A stretch of 5,671 bases of DNA from an uncultured Bacilli bacterium. Its GTDB lineage: Bacteria > Bacillota_I > Bacilli_A > RF39 > UBA660. The notes under the pieces are model-generated. The model made no database searches. It worked only from the letters and a program-made list of their open reading frames with translations, and was not told where the DNA came from. Position 1 is the stretch's first letter; each line of letters starts with the position of its first letter. Position numbers and translations under genes: made by a program. The stretch is taken from assembly GCA_948543905.1 (NCBI GenBank), contig CAOVIS010000029.1, positions 4,474 to 10,144 on the forward strand, read 5' to 3'. Positions 3,885 to 5,671 of the stretch are shown here, one piece after another.

Positions 3885-5671
3885 ATGAAAAAAGCAATTT
3901 TGGTTGATGGTAATAATTTAATGTTTAGAAGTTATTATGCGACTGCGTATTCAGGGAATATTATGCGAAATTCTAAAGGATTTCCGACTAATGCTTTGTA
4001 TGGGTTTGTAAGTATGATTAATAAGATTATTAATGAAGAAAGACCAGAATATATTGCCGTGGCATTTGATATTGGAAAGAATTTTCGGAAACAAAAATAT
4101 GATTTTTATAAAGAAGGAAGACATGAAACTCCAGATGATTTGAAAAAGCAGATGCCAATAGCTAGAGATATTTTAGATGCGATGGGAATTAAATATTTGG
4201 AGCTGGAACCCTATGAGGCGGATGATATAATCGGAACGCTTGCTAGTATGGCTGATCAAGATCCAGAGTATGATGCAACAATTATTTCTAGTGATCGCGA
4301 TTTATTGCAACTTATTAGTCCAGTTGTAGATGTAAAACTTTTAAAACAAAAAGACTATATTAGATATAACCCTGAGACTTTTAAAGATGATTGGGGAATT
4401 GAACCAATTAAAATAATAGATTTGAAAGCATTAGCAGGGGATGCTTCTGATAATATTCCTGGAGTTAGAGGAATAGGAGATAAGACCGCTTTAAAGTTGC
4501 TTCAAGAATATGGATCTTTAGAAGGAATATATGATAATATTGAAAGTATTAAAGGTAAGACGCGCGAAAAATTAGAAATAGACCGTGATAATGCTTTTAT
4601 GAGTAAAGAAATTGCGACAATTTATAAAGAAGTACCGCTTAATATAAGTTTTGAAGATATAATTTATAAGGGAGGTAATGAAGAAGCTTTAAGTGAAATA
4701 TATGAGACATTGGAATTTTATTCATTACTTAAAAACTTTAAAAAGCCTAGTGTTTTAAAAGATAATATAGAGTTTATAGAAGTTACTAAACCAGAAGATT
4801 TAATTTTAAATGATGAAGTTAGTCTTTATATGGAGTTGGATTGTGAAAATTATCATAAAGGAAATATTATAGGAATTGGAGTTAGTGATAAAGAGCATAA
4901 TTATTATTTAGATGTAAATATGCTAGAGTTTTTAGTTAAAAGTTTAAAAGGTAAAATAGTTTATACTTATAATGCTAAAGCTTTGGATATAGTTTTAAGA
5001 AGAAATAATTTAAAGTTAGAACCAGTTAATTATGATTTGATGATTGCTTCTTATTTAACTATTAGTCATATTAAAGATGATATTGCTTATTTAATGCAGC
5101 CAGAACATATAAATGTTACTTTTTATGAAGAAGCTTTAAAAAATAATTTTAGTGATAAAGAAAAGTTAAAAAATGATATAGTTTTGAAAGCTAGATTTAT
5201 TTATGATACAAGAGATACTTATATAAATGAATTAAAAAAAGAAGCGATGTATGAGTTATTTAGAGATATTGAGATGCCTTTATCCTACGTTCTTGCGGAT
5301 ATGGAATATGTCGGAGTATTAATAGATAGTAATGTTTTAGAAGAAATTAAAAAAGAAGCAGAAAGTAAATTAGCGGTTATAACTAAAGAGATATATGAAA
5401 TGGCAGGTTGTGAGTTTAATATTAGTAGTCCTAAGCAATTAGGTGAAGTTTTATTTGGAAAATTAGAGATTGCTGTGGGTAAAAAAACGCAAAAAGGTTA
5501 TAAAACAGATGCAGATACCTTAAAAAAGTTAATTCATAAACATCCTATTATTAATTTAATATTAGAATATCGTAATTTTAGTAAAATATTATCAACTTAT
5601 ACAGTAAGTTTAGAAAACGCAAAATTTCCAGATAATAAAATTCATACTATATTTAAGCAAACTTTAACTAG
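3885..5671 (+). CDS. polA: DNA polymerase I, N-terminal two thirds (3' end outside window)
   Basis: PolA removes RNA primers and fills gaps in replication and repair. The ATG at 3885 follows AGGTGA (3873-3878) by 6 bases, and LVDGNN at residues 6-11 is the normal PolA start. The 595 visible residues cover three domains. The 5'-nuclease (about 1-290) keeps its metal ligands: D8, D62, E111, D113, D114, D137, D139, D186 and D189, plus the DNA-binding GVRGIGDKTALKLL. The 3'-5' exonuclease domain (about 295-460) aligns with that of Bacillus PolA, including ENYH at 321-324, but has lost catalytic acids: E. coli D355, E357, D424 and D501 correspond to Y315, E317, L367 and K435, so proofreading should be absent. 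The polymerase domain begins near 465 (SPKQLGEVLF, KTQKGYKTDADTLKKL, EYRNFSKILSTYTVSL, KIHTIFKQTLT). The window ends just before the expected TGRLSS-type motif, so about 270-290 residues are missing by comparison with family length. The frame shows no break. Confidence 0.97.
   Translation, partial: MKKAILVDGNNLMFRSYYATAYSGNIMRNSKGFPTNALYGFVSMINKIINEERPEYIAVAFDIGKNFRKQKYDFYKEGRHETPDDLKKQMPIARDILDAMGIKYLELEPYEADDIIGTLASMADQDPEYDATIISSDRDLLQLISPVVDVKLLKQKDYIRYNPETFKDDWGIEPIKIIDLKALAGDASDNIPGVRGIGDKTALKLLQEYGSLEGIYDNIESIKGKTREKLEIDRDNAFMSKEIATIYKEVPLNISFEDIIYKGGNEEALSEIYETLEFYSLLKNFKKPSVLKDNIEFIEVTKPEDLILNDEVSLYMELDCENYHKGNIIGIGVSDKEHNYYLDVNMLEFLVKSLKGKIVYTYNAKALDIVLRRNNLKLEPVNYDLMIASYLTISHIKDDIAYLMQPEHINVTFYEEALKNNFSDKEKLKNDIVLKARFIYDTRDTYINELKKEAMYELFRDIEMPLSYVLADMEYVGVLIDSNVLEEIKKEAESKLAVITKEIYEMAGCEFNISSPKQLGEVLFGKLEIAVGKKTQKGYKTDADTLKKLIHKHPIINLILEYRNFSKILSTYTVSLENAKFPDNKIHTIFKQTLT

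Noticed and set aside
1..5671. Defence system, mobile element, CRISPR array, tRNA or riboswitch
   Set aside because: No direct-repeat array, transposase or integrase motif, cloverleaf or leader long enough for a riboswitch was found; gaps between genes are at most about 60 bases.

Overview
The window is a compact, AT-rich (roughly 30% GC by eye), entirely plus-strand stretch of bacterial chromosome. It holds eight protein genes, the first and last cut by the window edges. SepF, a DivIVA-type protein and a Bacillus-like PolA with a dead proofreading domain point to a Gram-positive Bacillota lineage. The low GC, short genes and lineage-specific hypothetical proteins suggest a reduced Bacilli/Mollicutes-related organism, possibly an uncultured gut clade; this placement is inference. 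Tryptophan is encoded by TGG, no gene contains an in-frame TGA, and TGA closes one gene, so the standard bacterial code 11 fits better than the Mycoplasma code 4.

Region 1 (3-1354) holds three tightly packed genes of unknown function: the C-terminal 102 residues of a cut gene, a 270-residue protein, and a 76-residue protein that probably starts at a TTG inside the end of the 270-residue gene. All look alpha-helical, with short Leu/Ile-spaced units, and none matches a family I can name with confidence.

Region 2 (1379-2242) is a cell-division pair: sepF (FtsZ anchor and bundler) and a short divIVA-like gene (pole/septum coiled coil). A good promoter candidate lies at the end of sepF. The ylmG and ylmH genes that separate this pair in Bacillus subtilis are absent here.

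Region 3 (2297-3014) is pyrH, UMP kinase, with several changes at normally conserved positions. It ends in a hairpin plus T-run whose 3' arm contains the pyrH stop codon. The T-run overlaps the -35 box of the next promoter, so two transcription units abut with no spare bases.

Region 4 (3013-3832) encodes an orphan protein with a recognisable protein-kinase/APH-like skeleton. Its catalytic loop is one residue too short, so it is either a divergent kinase or a pseudokinase.

Region 5 (3885-5671) is polA, DNA polymerase I. It has an apparently complete 5'-nuclease domain, an inactivated 3'-5' exonuclease domain and the start of the polymerase domain, and is cut just before the expected TGRLSS-type motif.

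No RNA genes, CRISPR arrays, insertion sequences or long repeats were seen, and no stretch above 60 bases lacks a gene. The best candidates for something undescribed are the helical-protein cassette in region 1 and the kinase-like protein in region 4. The rest is ordinary housekeeping with some divergent residues.
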